A DNA stretch of 64,000 bases from an uncultured Myxococcales bacterium. Its GTDB lineage: Bacteria; Myxococcota_A; UBA9042. This document shows positions 28,242 through 38,500 of the stretch, piece after piece. The notes under the pieces were generated by a model. It did not search any database. It was given only the letters and a program-made list of their open reading frames with translations, and was not told the origin of the DNA. The position numbers were made by a program, and so were the translations under genes. The stretch covers positions 1-64,000 of the forward strand of contig CAIYWC010000021.1 in the NCBI GenBank assembly GCA_903929795.1. The letters are read 5' to 3'. The stretch's first letter is position 1; the number at the start of each line of letters is the position of its first letter.

Positions 28242-30041
28242 ATGAAACGCATTGACGACACATCGAAAAACACCAAGCTCGCCCGCTACCTGCCGTGGCT
28301 GGCCGCGGGCGTGGCGCTGATCGGCGCGGTGAGCGGACTTTTTGGCTCCGGCCAGGTGCGCAACATGGACGTGCAGCGGTTTGCCCAGCTGCCGGTGCTG
28401 GAAGGCGGGCGGGTCAAGCCGCTGGACTCGATTGCCCGCAACTCGCTGCTTGTCATCCGCAGCCAGCAGAGCTTTCGCTACAACGACCGGACGGTGAACG
28501 CGGACGAATGGCTTCTGGACGTGCTGTTTCGCCCAGAAGTAGCGGATGATCAACCGCTTTTCGTCATCAACGATCCGGACGTGCTCGGCTTGATCGGGAT
28601 CAAGCAGTCGGCAGAGCGCTACTTTTCGTTCAAGACGCTCGTGCCGCACGTCGACGAAATCCAGAAGCAATCGGAAGCCGCGCATCCCATCGACGCCAAG
28701 CAGCGGACGCGCTATCAATCGGCAATCGTCAATCTTTTTGAGCGCTTGTATCTGTACCACCGCTTGAAGCACACGATGCAGATCGCGGGCTCGGAAGGCG
28801 GGCTGGCGCAGGAGATCAAGGATGTCGCAGCGCCGGGCGCGGATGAGCGACAGAACGCGCTGCGCGAGCTCGGGCTGTTCCGCGCGCTTCCGGGCGTAAA
28901 AGTATCCGATTGGCGCAGCGTCGGCGAGGCGCTGCGCGATGCACGCGCCGGTCAGCCGCTGGACAAGGGCCTGGCGCCGATGGCGCGCGTGGGCGATGCG
29001 TGGGCCAAGCAGGATGCGCCGGCGTTCAATGCGGCCGTCGCGGAAGTCCTCGCGATGGCGCGGCCCGAGGAGCTACGCGCCGCCAAGAGCGAGTTGTCGT
29101 TCAACCTCGCGCAACCCTTCTATTCCGGCATGGTCGTGTACGTGCTGGCGCTGCTGATCCTGTTTGTCTCGTGGGCGTACAAGCCGGCGCTGCTGCAGCC
29201 GGTCGCGTTTGCCGTGCTGCTCGTCGGCGTGTTCATTCACACGGCCGGGCTGACTTCCCGTGTGATTCTGCAGGGTCGCCCACCGGTTACCAACCTCTAT
29301 TCGTCGGCGGTCTTTGTCGGCTGGGGCGCGGTCGTGCTCGGCGCGATCCTGGAATGGATGTACCGCAAGGGCTTTGGCACCGCCGTCGCAGCCGCATCGG
29401 GCTTCGCGTCGCTGATTATCGCCCACCACCTCGCGGCGGACGGCGACACGATGGAGATGATGCGCGCCGTGCTCGACTCGAACTTCTGGCTTGCCACGCA
29501 CGTCGTCACCATCACGATCGGCTACAGCGGCACGTTCTTGGCCGGCGCCATCGCGATTGGCTGGACCATTCGCAAGCACGTCGTCAAGGACCCCGACCCG
29601 GCCGCCGGCAAGGCGCTCGTGTCCATGGCCTACGGCATCATCTGCTTCGCCGTGCTCTTCAGCTTTGTCGGCACGGTGCTGGGCGGCATCTGGGCCGACC
29701 AGTCCTGGGGCCGCTTCTGGGGCTGGGATCCCAAGGAAAACGGGGCGTTGCTGATCGTGTTGTGGAACGCCATCATCCTCCACGCGCGCTGGGGCGGCTA
29801 CGCGCGCGACCGCGGCATCATGGCCATGGCGATCTTCGGCAACATCATCACGTCCCTGTCCTGGTTCGGCGTCAACATGCTCGGCGTCGGCTTGCACTCC
29901 TACGGTTTCATGGACAAGGCGTTCTGGGCGCTCGTGGCTTTTGGCTCGACGCAGCTGCTGCTCATCGCGTTCGCGCTCCTGCCGCGGCGGTTTTGGCACC
30001 GCGGCCCTGGGCCCATCGCCCCGCATGCGCCAGCCGCCTAG
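28242..30041 (+). CDS. ccsA: Cytochrome c biogenesis protein CcsA/ResC-like with long N-terminal domain
   Basis: GRPPVTNLYSSAVFVGW, LDSNFWLATHVVTITIGYSGTFLAG, GTVLGGIWADQSWGRFWGWDPKENGALLIVLWNAIILHARWGG. Confidence 0.93.
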   Translation: MKRIDDTSKNTKLARYLPWLAAGVALIGAVSGLFGSGQVRNMDVQRFAQLPVLEGGRVKPLDSIARNSLLVIRSQQSFRYNDRTVNADEWLLDVLFRPEVADDQPLFVINDPDVLGLIGIKQSAERYFSFKTLVPHVDEIQKQSEAAHPIDAKQRTRYQSAIVNLFERLYLYHRLKHTMQIAGSEGGLAQEIKDVAAPGADERQNALRELGLFRALPGVKVSDWRSVGEALRDARAGQPLDKGLAPMARVGDAWAKQDAPAFNAAVAEVLAMARPEELRAAKSELSFNLAQPFYSGMVVYVLALLILFVSWAYKPALLQPVAFAVLLVGVFIHTAGLTSRVILQGRPPVTNLYSSAVFVGWGAVVLGAILEWMYRKGFGTAVAAASGFASLIIAHHLAADGDTMEMMRAVLDSNFWLATHVVTITIGYSGTFLAGAIAIGWTIRKHVVKDPDPAAGKALVSMAYGIICFAVLFSFVGTVLGGIWADQSWGRFWGWDPKENGALLIVLWNAIILHARWGGYARDRGIMAMAIFGNIITSLSWFGVNMLGVGLHSYGFMDKAFWALVAFGSTQLLLIAFALLPRRFWHRGPGPIAPHAPAA

Positions 30042-30153
30042 TGACTGCCCAGCCCCGCCCATCTGATCAAATCCACGCCGAAATGCCGCAAGCTTGCGAG
30101 ACGCCGCGGACCGTTCTCGCAGAGATGCAACTTGATCTGGTCATGGCCCCGAC

Positions 30154-30167
30154 TTGATCCAGATCAA
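30154..30167. promoter_or_regulatory. FNR/CRP-family palindrome TTGATCCAGATCAA
   Basis: Exact TTGAT-N4-ATCAA; about 300 bp upstream of the decahaem cytochrome gene. Confidence 0.75.
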
Positions 30168-30463
30168 GCCCGCTCTTGAGATGGGTCGCAGACACCTGGT
30201 CTCAACAAGGCATTTCCTAAATGAATTCAAGATGTTTATCGGACTTTTGCAGTCCCCGACTAATCCTACCTAACAGTGCTGTTTGCGAGACCCTTTCGTT
30301 TGCGATGCCTTGCAAGCGCGCGGTATCCTTCGCGCGTCGGACCCGAGAGGTTCGAACCCGTCAGGCGAGGCCGCTTGGCGTGGGAGAGCACAGCAGAATG
30401 GCATGTGGATGGTGTTCTGGCTGACTCTCGGTACGGTGTTCCGACAAAAAGAAGGTGGATCCA

Positions 30464-33400
30464 ATGAGAAAATCATCTTTCCCCGCCTGGACTGGAGCCC
30501 TGCTTTTCGCAGTGGCACTCGTCTCGGCAACTGGCTGCGGAAGCAGTGGCACTGCAGGCGCCAACGGCACTTCCTGCTCTGCCACGAAAACTGGCACAAC
30601 CACAACCATTACCTGCACCGACGGCACCACGGCGACCATTTCCGATGGCGCCAAGGGTGACACCGGCGCCAAGGGCGACGTCGGCGTGACCGGCGCGACC
30701 GGCGCAACCGGTGCGAAGGGTGATACGGGCGCCACAGGCGCAACGGGGCCGTCCGGCGCGAATTCGACGCCGTGCTCGGTTGTCGACAACGGCGATGGCA
30801 CCAAGAAAGTCACATGCGGCACCACCTCGGTCACGCTGTCTGATGGCGCGACCGGCACGGCCGGCGCTCCCGGCGCGGACGGCCAGCCTTGCCAGGTTGC
30901 CGACAACGGCAATGGCACCAAGACCATCACCTGCGCAGGCGTGACGGTTGACCTTCCGAACGGCGCGACTGGCGCGACTGGCGACACGGGCCCGCAAGGC
31001 GAACCCGGCGTTCAGGGCCCCACGGGCGCGACTGGCACGACCGGCGCGACCGGTGATCCCGGCACCCCCGGCGCGACCGGCCCCGCTGGCAAGAACGCCG
31101 TGCCGTGCAGCATCAGCACCAACGGCGGCGGCGCCACGGTCATCACCTGCGGCGACGGCTCCACCGTGACGCTCGGCTCGACGACTGGCGTCGTGCAGCC
31201 CAGCTTCATGGTCACCAACTTCCACGGCCTCAACGACCTCATGTCCACCGGTGAGTACGCTGCGGGCGCCAAGTGGCAGGTCACGGCGAAAATCACCAGC
31301 GCGAGCATTGACGCCACGTCCGGCAAAGTGACCGTCACGTACACCGTCGTTGACGCGAGCAACAAGCCGGTCTCGGGCTTGAAGGCTGTCGGCCTCGCGG
31401 TCGCCAAGCTCGTCCCGCCCGCCAACGGCGAAGTCTCCACCCACTGGGTGCCGTACATCTACTCGGCCGCCACGGCCGGCACGGGCGCCTGGAACAACCC
31501 GCCGTACAACACCCCGGCGGCGACCATCGTCTACCAGGCCACGCGCGAGTCCGCCTCCACCGACCCGACCAAGGGCGGCACGCTGACGGAAAGCGCCACG
31601 ACGCCGGGCACGTACACGTACGTCTCGCTTGTCAACGTCAACACCGCGACGCAGGGCACAACGCCGATCACGTATGACCCGACCCTCACCCACCGCGTCG
31701 CGATCATGGGCGGCGGCCACAGCGGCGCGACGTTTGACACCGAGTTCGACTTCGTGCCGAACGGCTCGCCCGTCACCCTGACGCGCAACATCGTCCAGTC
31801 CGAGAGCTGCCGCGAATGCCACGGCCCGCTGTTCAAGGCCCACGGCGGCGATCGCCTCAACGTCGAGACCTGCGTCATGTGCCACAACCCGAGCACCGTG
31901 GACCCGCAGTCGGGCAACACGATCGACTTCAAGGTCATGCTGCACAAAGTCCACGCTGGCGTGGATCGCGCGACGGCGGCTGGCCCGGACGGCATCTTCT
32001 TTGATGACCCGAAGACGGTCGCCAACGAAGCCGCGGACAACAATCCGTACGTCATTTGGGGTTACGGCAACGCGAAGACGGACTTCAGCGACATCGAATA
32101 CCCGGCCGTGCTGTCGAACTGCACCAAGTGCCACCAGCAGTCCAACCCGGCCAAGCCGCTGCAGGACGTCGACAACTGGAAGCTCAAGCCGTCCACCGCG
32201 ACTTGCACCTCGTGCCACGACAACCTCGACCTGTCGGCGCCGCTCGCGACCAGTCAGCACGGCGTCCCGGGCAACATCAAGGGCCCGAAGCCGGACACCA
32301 CGTGCACGGTGTGCCACGACACGGCCGGTTCGGACGTGAACAACCCGGGCATCCCGTGGGATCACGACTGGCTGATCAAGGATCCGCGCAACATCTCGGA
32401 ATTCAACGTCACCATGTCGGTCACGCTGCCGTCCACGACGCCGGGCACGATCGGCGCTGCGCCGGCCAACGGCTACTTCGTCGCGGGCCAGACGCCCGTG
32501 GTGAACATCTCGATGAAGGACATGCTGACCGGCACGCCGATCAACATGGTTACGCTGCCGCAGGACGACACGGTGGCGGGTGAAGGTTGCCTGCCGACGG
32601 GTTGCCCGACGCGCGATGGCAAGTACTCGGGTGCAAGCCTGTTCGTGCACGGTCCGCGTGCGCAGAACAAGCCGGTCCTCACCTACGTCGCTCGCGCCTG
32701 CGAAGTCGCGACGACGGCTGGCCCGTGGAACCTGACCAGCGCGAAGACCTTGACCGTCGCCTTTGACGGCGGCCGGGATCTGATCACCAAGGACATCACC
32801 GGTGGCGACACCATCACGAAGTCGGCGCTGGTCATCGTGACCCTGCCGACGTCCGGCACCCTGAAGCCGGCGAACATCGCCGCGGTCACGCAGACCGAGC
32901 TCATCAACATCCTCAACGCTGACGCGAAGTTCATGCTCCGCGGCATCGCGTATGTGGACGAGCTGAGCAACAAGCTGGCCATCCGCAGCCGGGCGCTCGG
33001 CGCGACGTTCTCGGTGCAGCTGCCGAACGCGACGACCACGACGGACTTGACCAAGGTCGAGAACGTTGTGTTCGGCGCTGACGCAAACGTGCACTCGATC
33101 GGCGTGTACCTCATCAACACGCCGGCGTACCTCGCGGCGGGTGGCGCCCCAGGCTACAGCACGGTGGCTGCCAACCTGTACTCGTCGGTCATCGCGGCGA
33201 CCGCCAAGGCGCCGACGTACATCGACCCGAAGGTGACCTGGTACACGGACCACGTCGAGTACAAGCTGGATCCGGTGGACGATCTCGTGCCAGGCACGTA
33301 CATCGCCAACGTCCAGATCAGCGACCTCGGCTCGGTTGTGACTGACGTGAACTACAAGACGCCGTCCATCGGTCGGGTGACGTTCCAGGTCGGAACGGCC

Positions 33401-33988
33401 ACGCCGGAGCTGCCGATTGCCGGCAACTGCAACACGTGCCACCAGGGCCCGGATGACACGCTTCTGCCCAACGGCCAAAAGAGCCCGGACGGCAAGAAGG
33501 GCTTCATCTTCGACTACAACCGTCACCACAAGCTGTTTGACTTCAACGCCACGGACCTGTGCACGGCGTGCCACGACTGGGAGCCGCAGCTCGGCACCAC
33601 CGTGGCCAGCAATGCCACCAGCGCCAACACGGACATGTACCTGTGGACCGGCGCCAAGCCGATCGCGCGCCGCGTTCACGCGGTTCACAACGGCGCGGCC
33701 CTGCACTATCCGATCACGACGGTGGGCGCGAGCGATACGCCGAACGGCCGGAACTGGGACATCCAGTACCCGGATGACGTGCGCGACTGCCAGATGTGCC
33801 ACCCGGATGGCACGACGAGCGGCACGTGGCAGACCAAGCCCTCGCGGATTCCGTGCATGGGCTGCCATGATGCGGATGCGGCGACTGCGCACATCAAGTC
33901 GCAGGTCTACGACCCGACGCCGGCCAACCCGTGGTCTGGCGACGAAGTCGAGGCGTGCCAGACCTGCCACGCGCCGGCGGCCCCGTAA
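30464..33988 (+). CDS. OmcA/MtrC-like decahaem c-type cytochrome lipoprotein with collagen-like N-terminal segments
   Basis: Lipobox ATGC; ten CXXCH motifs (CRECH, CVMCH, CTKCH, CTSCH, CTVCH, CNTCH, CTACH, CQMCH, CMGCH, CQTCH); GATGATGAKGDTG-type tripeptides. Confidence 0.9.
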   Translation: MRKSSFPAWTGALLFAVALVSATGCGSSGTAGANGTSCSATKTGTTTTITCTDGTTATISDGAKGDTGAKGDVGVTGATGATGAKGDTGATGATGPSGANSTPCSVVDNGDGTKKVTCGTTSVTLSDGATGTAGAPGADGQPCQVADNGNGTKTITCAGVTVDLPNGATGATGDTGPQGEPGVQGPTGATGTTGATGDPGTPGATGPAGKNAVPCSISTNGGGATVITCGDGSTVTLGSTTGVVQPSFMVTNFHGLNDLMSTGEYAAGAKWQVTAKITSASIDATSGKVTVTYTVVDASNKPVSGLKAVGLAVAKLVPPANGEVSTHWVPYIYSAATAGTGAWNNPPYNTPAATIVYQATRESASTDPTKGGTLTESATTPGTYTYVSLVNVNTATQGTTPITYDPTLTHRVAIMGGGHSGATFDTEFDFVPNGSPVTLTRNIVQSESCRECHGPLFKAHGGDRLNVETCVMCHNPSTVDPQSGNTIDFKVMLHKVHAGVDRATAAGPDGIFFDDPKTVANEAADNNPYVIWGYGNAKTDFSDIEYPAVLSNCTKCHQQSNPAKPLQDVDNWKLKPSTATCTSCHDNLDLSAPLATSQHGVPGNIKGPKPDTTCTVCHDTAGSDVNNPGIPWDHDWLIKDPRNISEFNVTMSVTLPSTTPGTIGAAPANGYFVAGQTPVVNISMKDMLTGTPINMVTLPQDDTVAGEGCLPTGCPTRDGKYSGASLFVHGPRAQNKPVLTYVARACEVATTAGPWNLTSAKTLTVAFDGGRDLITKDITGGDTITKSALVIVTLPTSGTLKPANIAAVTQTELINILNADAKFMLRGIAYVDELSNKLAIRSRALGATFSVQLPNATTTTDLTKVENVVFGADANVHSIGVYLINTPAYLAAGGAPGYSTVAANLYSSVIAATAKAPTYIDPKVTWYTDHVEYKLDPVDDLVPGTYIANVQISDLGSVVTDVNYKTPSIGRVTFQVGTATPELPIAGNCNTCHQGPDDTLLPNGQKSPDGKKGFIFDYNRHHKLFDFNATDLCTACHDWEPQLGTTVASNATSANTDMYLWTGAKPIARRVHAVHNGAALHYPITTVGASDTPNGRNWDIQYPDDVRDCQMCHPDGTTSGTWQTKPSRIPCMGCHDADAATAHIKSQVYDPTPANPWSGDEVEACQTCHAPAAP

Positions 33989-33998
33989 CGGGCTCGAC

Positions 33999-34020
33999 CG
34001 CTCCCGTAGCATCGGGAGCG
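33999..34020 (+). other. Hairpin CGCTCCCG-TAGCAT-CGGGAGCG after the decahaem gene
   Basis: 8-bp perfect stem, direct reading. Confidence 0.7.
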
Positions 34021-34039
34021 TGACAGTGGTATAGAAACA

Positions 34040-34078
34040 CCCACGGGAAGGACTCCGGTCCTTCCCGTGGGCCGTTTT
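34040..34078 (+). terminator. Rho-independent terminator
   Basis: 14-bp perfect stem CCCACGGGAAGGAC-TCCG-GTCCTTCCCGTGGG followed by CCGTTTT. Confidence 0.85.
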
Positions 34079-34103
34079 GGCCGGCTTTCTGTGGAGACTT
34101 CCG

Positions 34104-35033
34104 ATGCGTCACTTCCTCCCGCTCCTTGTCCTGTCGCTGGCCGCCGTGGCTTGTGGCCAGCGCGCGCCCGCCCCTGCGCCCGTCGCGCCGTCGGCGCCGC
34201 AGCCCCCTGCCCTGTCCATGACCGTCACGCCCACGACGATCGACGATTCCGTGCTCGCGACCGTCAATGGCCAGCCGGTGACCATCTCCGACGTGCGCAT
34301 GGCCTTGCGCTTGACCCGCGCAGATCAGGATCCGGAGGAAGCGCAGCTAGGCCCCGCGCTGGAAGGGTTGATTCGCCAAGAGATTATCGTCCAAGCAGCG
34401 GTGGGAATTGGCCTGGACAAGGACCCGAAATATCAGGCCGACTATGCCAAGGCTGCGGCGCCGCTGAACGCGTTTCGTCGGCGCGCGCTCGGCGACGCGT
34501 ATTACCACGCCAAGGTGGCTGCCCTGCCGCCGCCGACGGACGCTGAGGCACAGCAGTTCTTCGACGCCAACCGGGAAATTCTCGCGAGCGAAGTGCACGT
34601 CCAGCAGATTCTGACGCGCGATCTGGCGCGGGCCAACGCGGCGCTGCAGGAAGTGCAAGCAGGCAATCCGTTCGACGACGTGGCGCGCGGCCTGCTGCCG
34701 CCGACCGCGGACAACCAGAAGCCGTGGGATGGCGGCTGGCAGCCCTGGCAGCTGGTGCCCGAACCGTGGCGCGGCGCGCTGGCCAAGCTCAAGCCGGGTG
34801 AAGTGAGCGGCGTCATCGTCGGGCCGGCGAAGCGTTTTTGGGTGCTCAAGCTGCTGGAGCGGCGGCCGTCCAAGACGGCGGATTTCGCCCAGGCCAAGGC
34901 GGAGATTCTCAAGCACTTGACCGACCAGCGCGCCGAGGCAGCGCGGGCGCACGTCGGCGACGAGCTGATGGGCGCGGCGAAGATCGTCCGCCATCAAGCG
35001 CCGCCGCACAAGCCGGCGCCGGTGGAAGAGTAG
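34104..35033 (+). CDS. Peptidyl-prolyl isomerase (parvulin/SurA-like) lipoprotein
   Basis: LVLSLAAVACG lipobox; EVHVQQILTRDLARANAALQEVQAGNPFDDVARG...PWDGGWQPWQLVPEPWRGALAKLKPGEVSGVI. Confidence 0.85.
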   Translation: MRHFLPLLVLSLAAVACGQRAPAPAPVAPSAPQPPALSMTVTPTTIDDSVLATVNGQPVTISDVRMALRLTRADQDPEEAQLGPALEGLIRQEIIVQAAVGIGLDKDPKYQADYAKAAAPLNAFRRRALGDAYYHAKVAALPPPTDAEAQQFFDANREILASEVHVQQILTRDLARANAALQEVQAGNPFDDVARGLLPPTADNQKPWDGGWQPWQLVPEPWRGALAKLKPGEVSGVIVGPAKRFWVLKLLERRPSKTADFAQAKAEILKHLTDQRAEAARAHVGDELMGAAKIVRHQAPPHKPAPVEE

Positions 35034-35096
35034 CCGCCGTGAACGTCGATTGACCACCGCGACGGGCGCGCAGAACGGTCGGCGCCGCACGGTCGA

Positions 35097-35537
35097 TCAG
35101 TAGCGAATCTTCAGCACCAGCTCCAGCGGCGATTCGGCGAACGCGAACTTGGCGTCGTCGAATTTCGGCGGTCCCATGCGGCCTTTGGCGTGATTGGACG
35201 CGACCATTCCCTCGTTCGGGATGCCCAGCCAGTTCGTGTCCAGCTTGCGGTTGCCGTTCTCGTCGTGAAAACACGCCAGCGCGTAGGTTCCCGGCGCCAG
35301 GCCGTCAAACCGCAGCGTCGCGCTGCCCGCGGCAATCGCGCCCCAGTGCAGCGCGCGCGCCAGCGCCGGGTCAGTCGGATAGCCCTTGGGCTGGTCCCAC
35401 AGCCAGCAACCAACCTGACCGCTGGCCGAATGCAGCCCTTCCACGCGCACTTTCAGCGCGCCCGCCGCCGGTTCAGCCGCCGTCGCCGCCAGGGCCAGCG
35501 CCGCGCTGAGCACGCCCATCCCGCGCGCCAAGCTCAT
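35097..35537 (-). CDS. DUF2141-like secreted protein
   Basis: Signal peptide; LAPGTYALACFHDENGNRKLDTNWLGIPNEGMVASNHAKGRMGPPKFDDAKF. Confidence 0.8.
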   Translation of the reverse strand: MSLARGMGVLSAALALAATAAEPAAGALKVRVEGLHSASGQVGCWLWDQPKGYPTDPALARALHWGAIAAGSATLRFDGLAPGTYALACFHDENGNRKLDTNWLGIPNEGMVASNHAKGRMGPPKFDDAKFAFAESPLELVLKIRY

Positions 35538-38500
35538 GGGCAGTTCGGGATCGCGGTGTGGATGCAGTTGCCGTTCGTGGCGTTGCAGCTGTCCGCGGTG
35601 CACGCGTTGTTGTCGTTGCAGTTCTTGGCGGTGCCGGCGCAGGTGCCCGCGGTGCAGGTGTCAGCGTTGGTGCATGGATCGGCGTCGTTGCATGGCGCGC
35701 CGGTCTGCGCGGTGCCGGTGCACTTGCCGGCGGCGCAGTGGTCCTGCGTCGTGCACGCGTTGTTGTCATTGCAATTGTTCACGTTATTCGCCGTGCCTGC
35801 GCAGACGCCCGCGGTGCACGTGTCCTGGCTAGTGCAGACGTTGTTGTCGTTGCAGTTGCCGCCGGTCGCGGCCGTGTGCGTGCACGCGCCGGAGGTGGCG
35901 TCGCAGCTGTCCGTCGTGCAGGGGTTGTTGTCGTTGCACTGCGGCGCGGTACCGGCGCAGACACCGGCGGTGCACACGTCGTTGGTGGTGCACGCGTTGC
36001 CGTCATTGCACGGGACATTGCCGCCGCCACCGCCGCCGCCGCCGCCGCCGACGTTGGTGTGTTGGCAGTTGCCCGTCCCCGGCTGGCAGAAGTCGTTGGT
36101 GCAGCTGTTGCCGTCGTCGCAGCTCTTGGCGACGCCGCCGGTGCAGGTCCCGATCTGACACGCTTCGCCGGTCGTGCAGGCGTTGTTGTCATTGCAGGTC
36201 GTGCCGTTGGCGGCGTCCTTGACCGCGCAAGTGCTCGTCGTCAGGTCGCAATACGGCACAATGCACGCGTTGGCGTTGCCGGTGCACTGCGCGTCCGTCG
36301 TGCACGCGCCGCCGCAGTTCTGGATGACCGTGTGCTGGCAGCCGCCGCCAAAGCCGCCGCCACCGCCGCCGCCGCCGTTGGGGTTGCACGAATCCGCGGT
36401 GCACGGGTTGCCGTCGTCGCAGTTCAGTACCGTGCCGGCGCAGACGCCCGCGGTGCAGACGTCCTGGTTGGTGCAGGCGTTGCCGTCGTTGCAGGCGCTG
36501 CCGGTCGACGCGGTGTGGGTGCAGCTGCCGGTCGTGGCGTCGCAGGCGTCGGCCGTGCACGCGTTGTTGTCGTTGCAGTTGGGCGCGGTGCCGGTGCACG
36601 TGCCGTTCTGGCAGTGATCCGCGGTCGTGCAGAGGTTATTGTCGTTGCAAGTCGTGGTGTTCTGCAGGTTGACGACAGCGCAGGTCAGCAGCTGCAGGTT
36701 GCAGGTCTGCGTCGTGCACGCGTTGCCGGTGCTGGGGCAGTCGGCGTTGGTCGCGCAGTTGCCGCCGCAGCCGGCGATCGGCGTGTTCAGGCACGCGCCG
36801 GTGATCACGTCGCAGCTGTCCGCCGTGCAGTTGTTCTGGTCGTTGCAGTTCTTGGCGTTGCCGGGCGTGCAGGTGCCGTTTGTGCAGCGGTCGTTGGTCG
36901 TGCAGGCGTTGCCGTCCGAGCACGCGTTGCCACCGCCAAAGCCACCGCCGCCGATGGGCGTGAACACGCAGTTCCCGGTGTTGGCGTTGCAGGTGTCGTT
37001 CGTGCACTGGTTGCCGTCGTTGCAGACCTTGGCGCCGCTGCCGATGCAGGTGCCGCCGGTGCACGCGCTGGCCGATGTGCACGCGTTCTTGTCGTCGCAC
37101 ACCGTGCCGTCGGTCTTGACCACGGAGCTGCAGGTCGACGTCGTCAGGTTGCAGAACGCCTGGACGCACGTGTTGGCGGGCGCGGGGCAATCGGCGTCAG
37201 TGGCGCAGAAGTTGCCGCAGCCGGCAATGGGCGTGAACACGCAGTTACCATTGTTTTGATTGCAAGAATCCGCGGTGCAGCTGTTCGAGTCGTTGCACAC
37301 CTTGACCGGTCCGCCGACGCACGCGCCGTTCGCGCACTGGTCGCCGGTTGTGCACGCGTTGCCGTCCGTGCAGTTCAGCGTGTTGTTCGTGTGCGTGCAG
37401 GTGCCCGTCGTCGGGTCGCAGCCATCATTGGTGCAGACCAGGTTGTCGTTGCAGTTCACGGGCGCGGTGCCTTCGCACACGCCGTTGAAGCAGACGTCGG
37501 TCTTGGTGCACGCGTTGTTGTCGTTGCACGCGGTCGCGTTGGCGACCGGCTTGGCGGAACAAGTGGCGCCCGCGGTGCAGTAATTCACCAGGCAGACGTC
37601 CGTGGACGTGCCGCAATCGGCGTCCACTTTGCAGGCGTTGCTGCAGCCGGCGATGGCCGTGTGCGTGCAGGCGCCGCTCGTGGCGTCGCAAGCGTCAGTC
37701 GTGCAGCTGTTGAAGTCGTTGCAGTCCTTCGCGACGCCGCCCGTGCACGCGCCCGCGACGCACGCGTCCGCGCTGGTGCACGGGTTATTGTCGTTGCACA
37801 CCACGTTGTTCAGCGCGTTGTTTGTGCAGGCGCCGGTGGTGGCGTTGCACTGGTCGGTCGTGCACGGGTTGTTGTCGTTGCACGTGTTGGTCGTGCCGCC
37901 GGTGCAGTTGCCGCCCGCGTTGCAGGTCTCGCCGGTGCGACAGGCGTTGCCGCTGCTGCACGTCGTGCCCTGGGCCAACGGCGCGCTGCCGCACTGGTTG
38001 GTCGCCAGGTTGCAGGTCGCCGCGCGGCAGGTGTTCGACGGCGTCGGGCAGTCGCTGTTTTTCAAGCAGAATCCGCCGCAGCCGCTCAGCGCGGTGTTCA
38101 CGCAGGCGCCGGTCGTGGCGTCGCAGCTATCCGCGGTGCAGGCGTTGTTGTCGTTGCAGTTCTTGGCGGTGCCGGTGCACTTGCCAGCGACGCACGCGTC
38201 CGCGGTTGTGCACAGGCTGCCGTCGTTGCAGGTCGCGGTGTTGTTGGTGTGCGTGCAGCCGTTGATCGGGTCGCAGGCATCGTCGGTGCAGACGTTGCCA
38301 TCGTCGCAGTTCTTGGCGATGCCGGGCGTGCAGACGGTCGCGGCGCAGACGTCGCCCTCGGTGCAAACGTTGCCGTCGTCGCAGGCCAGCGAATTCGCCG
38401 TGTGCAGGCAGCCGCCGGTCAGATCGCACGCGTCATTGGTGCAGACATTGCCGTCATCGCACGACGGCGTGGTGCCCACGCAGACGCCGCCCTGGCACGC

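Noticed and set aside
30340-30362. tRNA T-arm-like GAGAGGTTCGAACCCGTC
   Set aside because: Stem does not pair beyond 2 bp and no acceptor or anticodon arms are found upstream
30473-34012. 1,179-aa minus-strand ORF
   Set aside because: Antisense of the decahaem cytochrome; Arg/Val-rich composition without motifs
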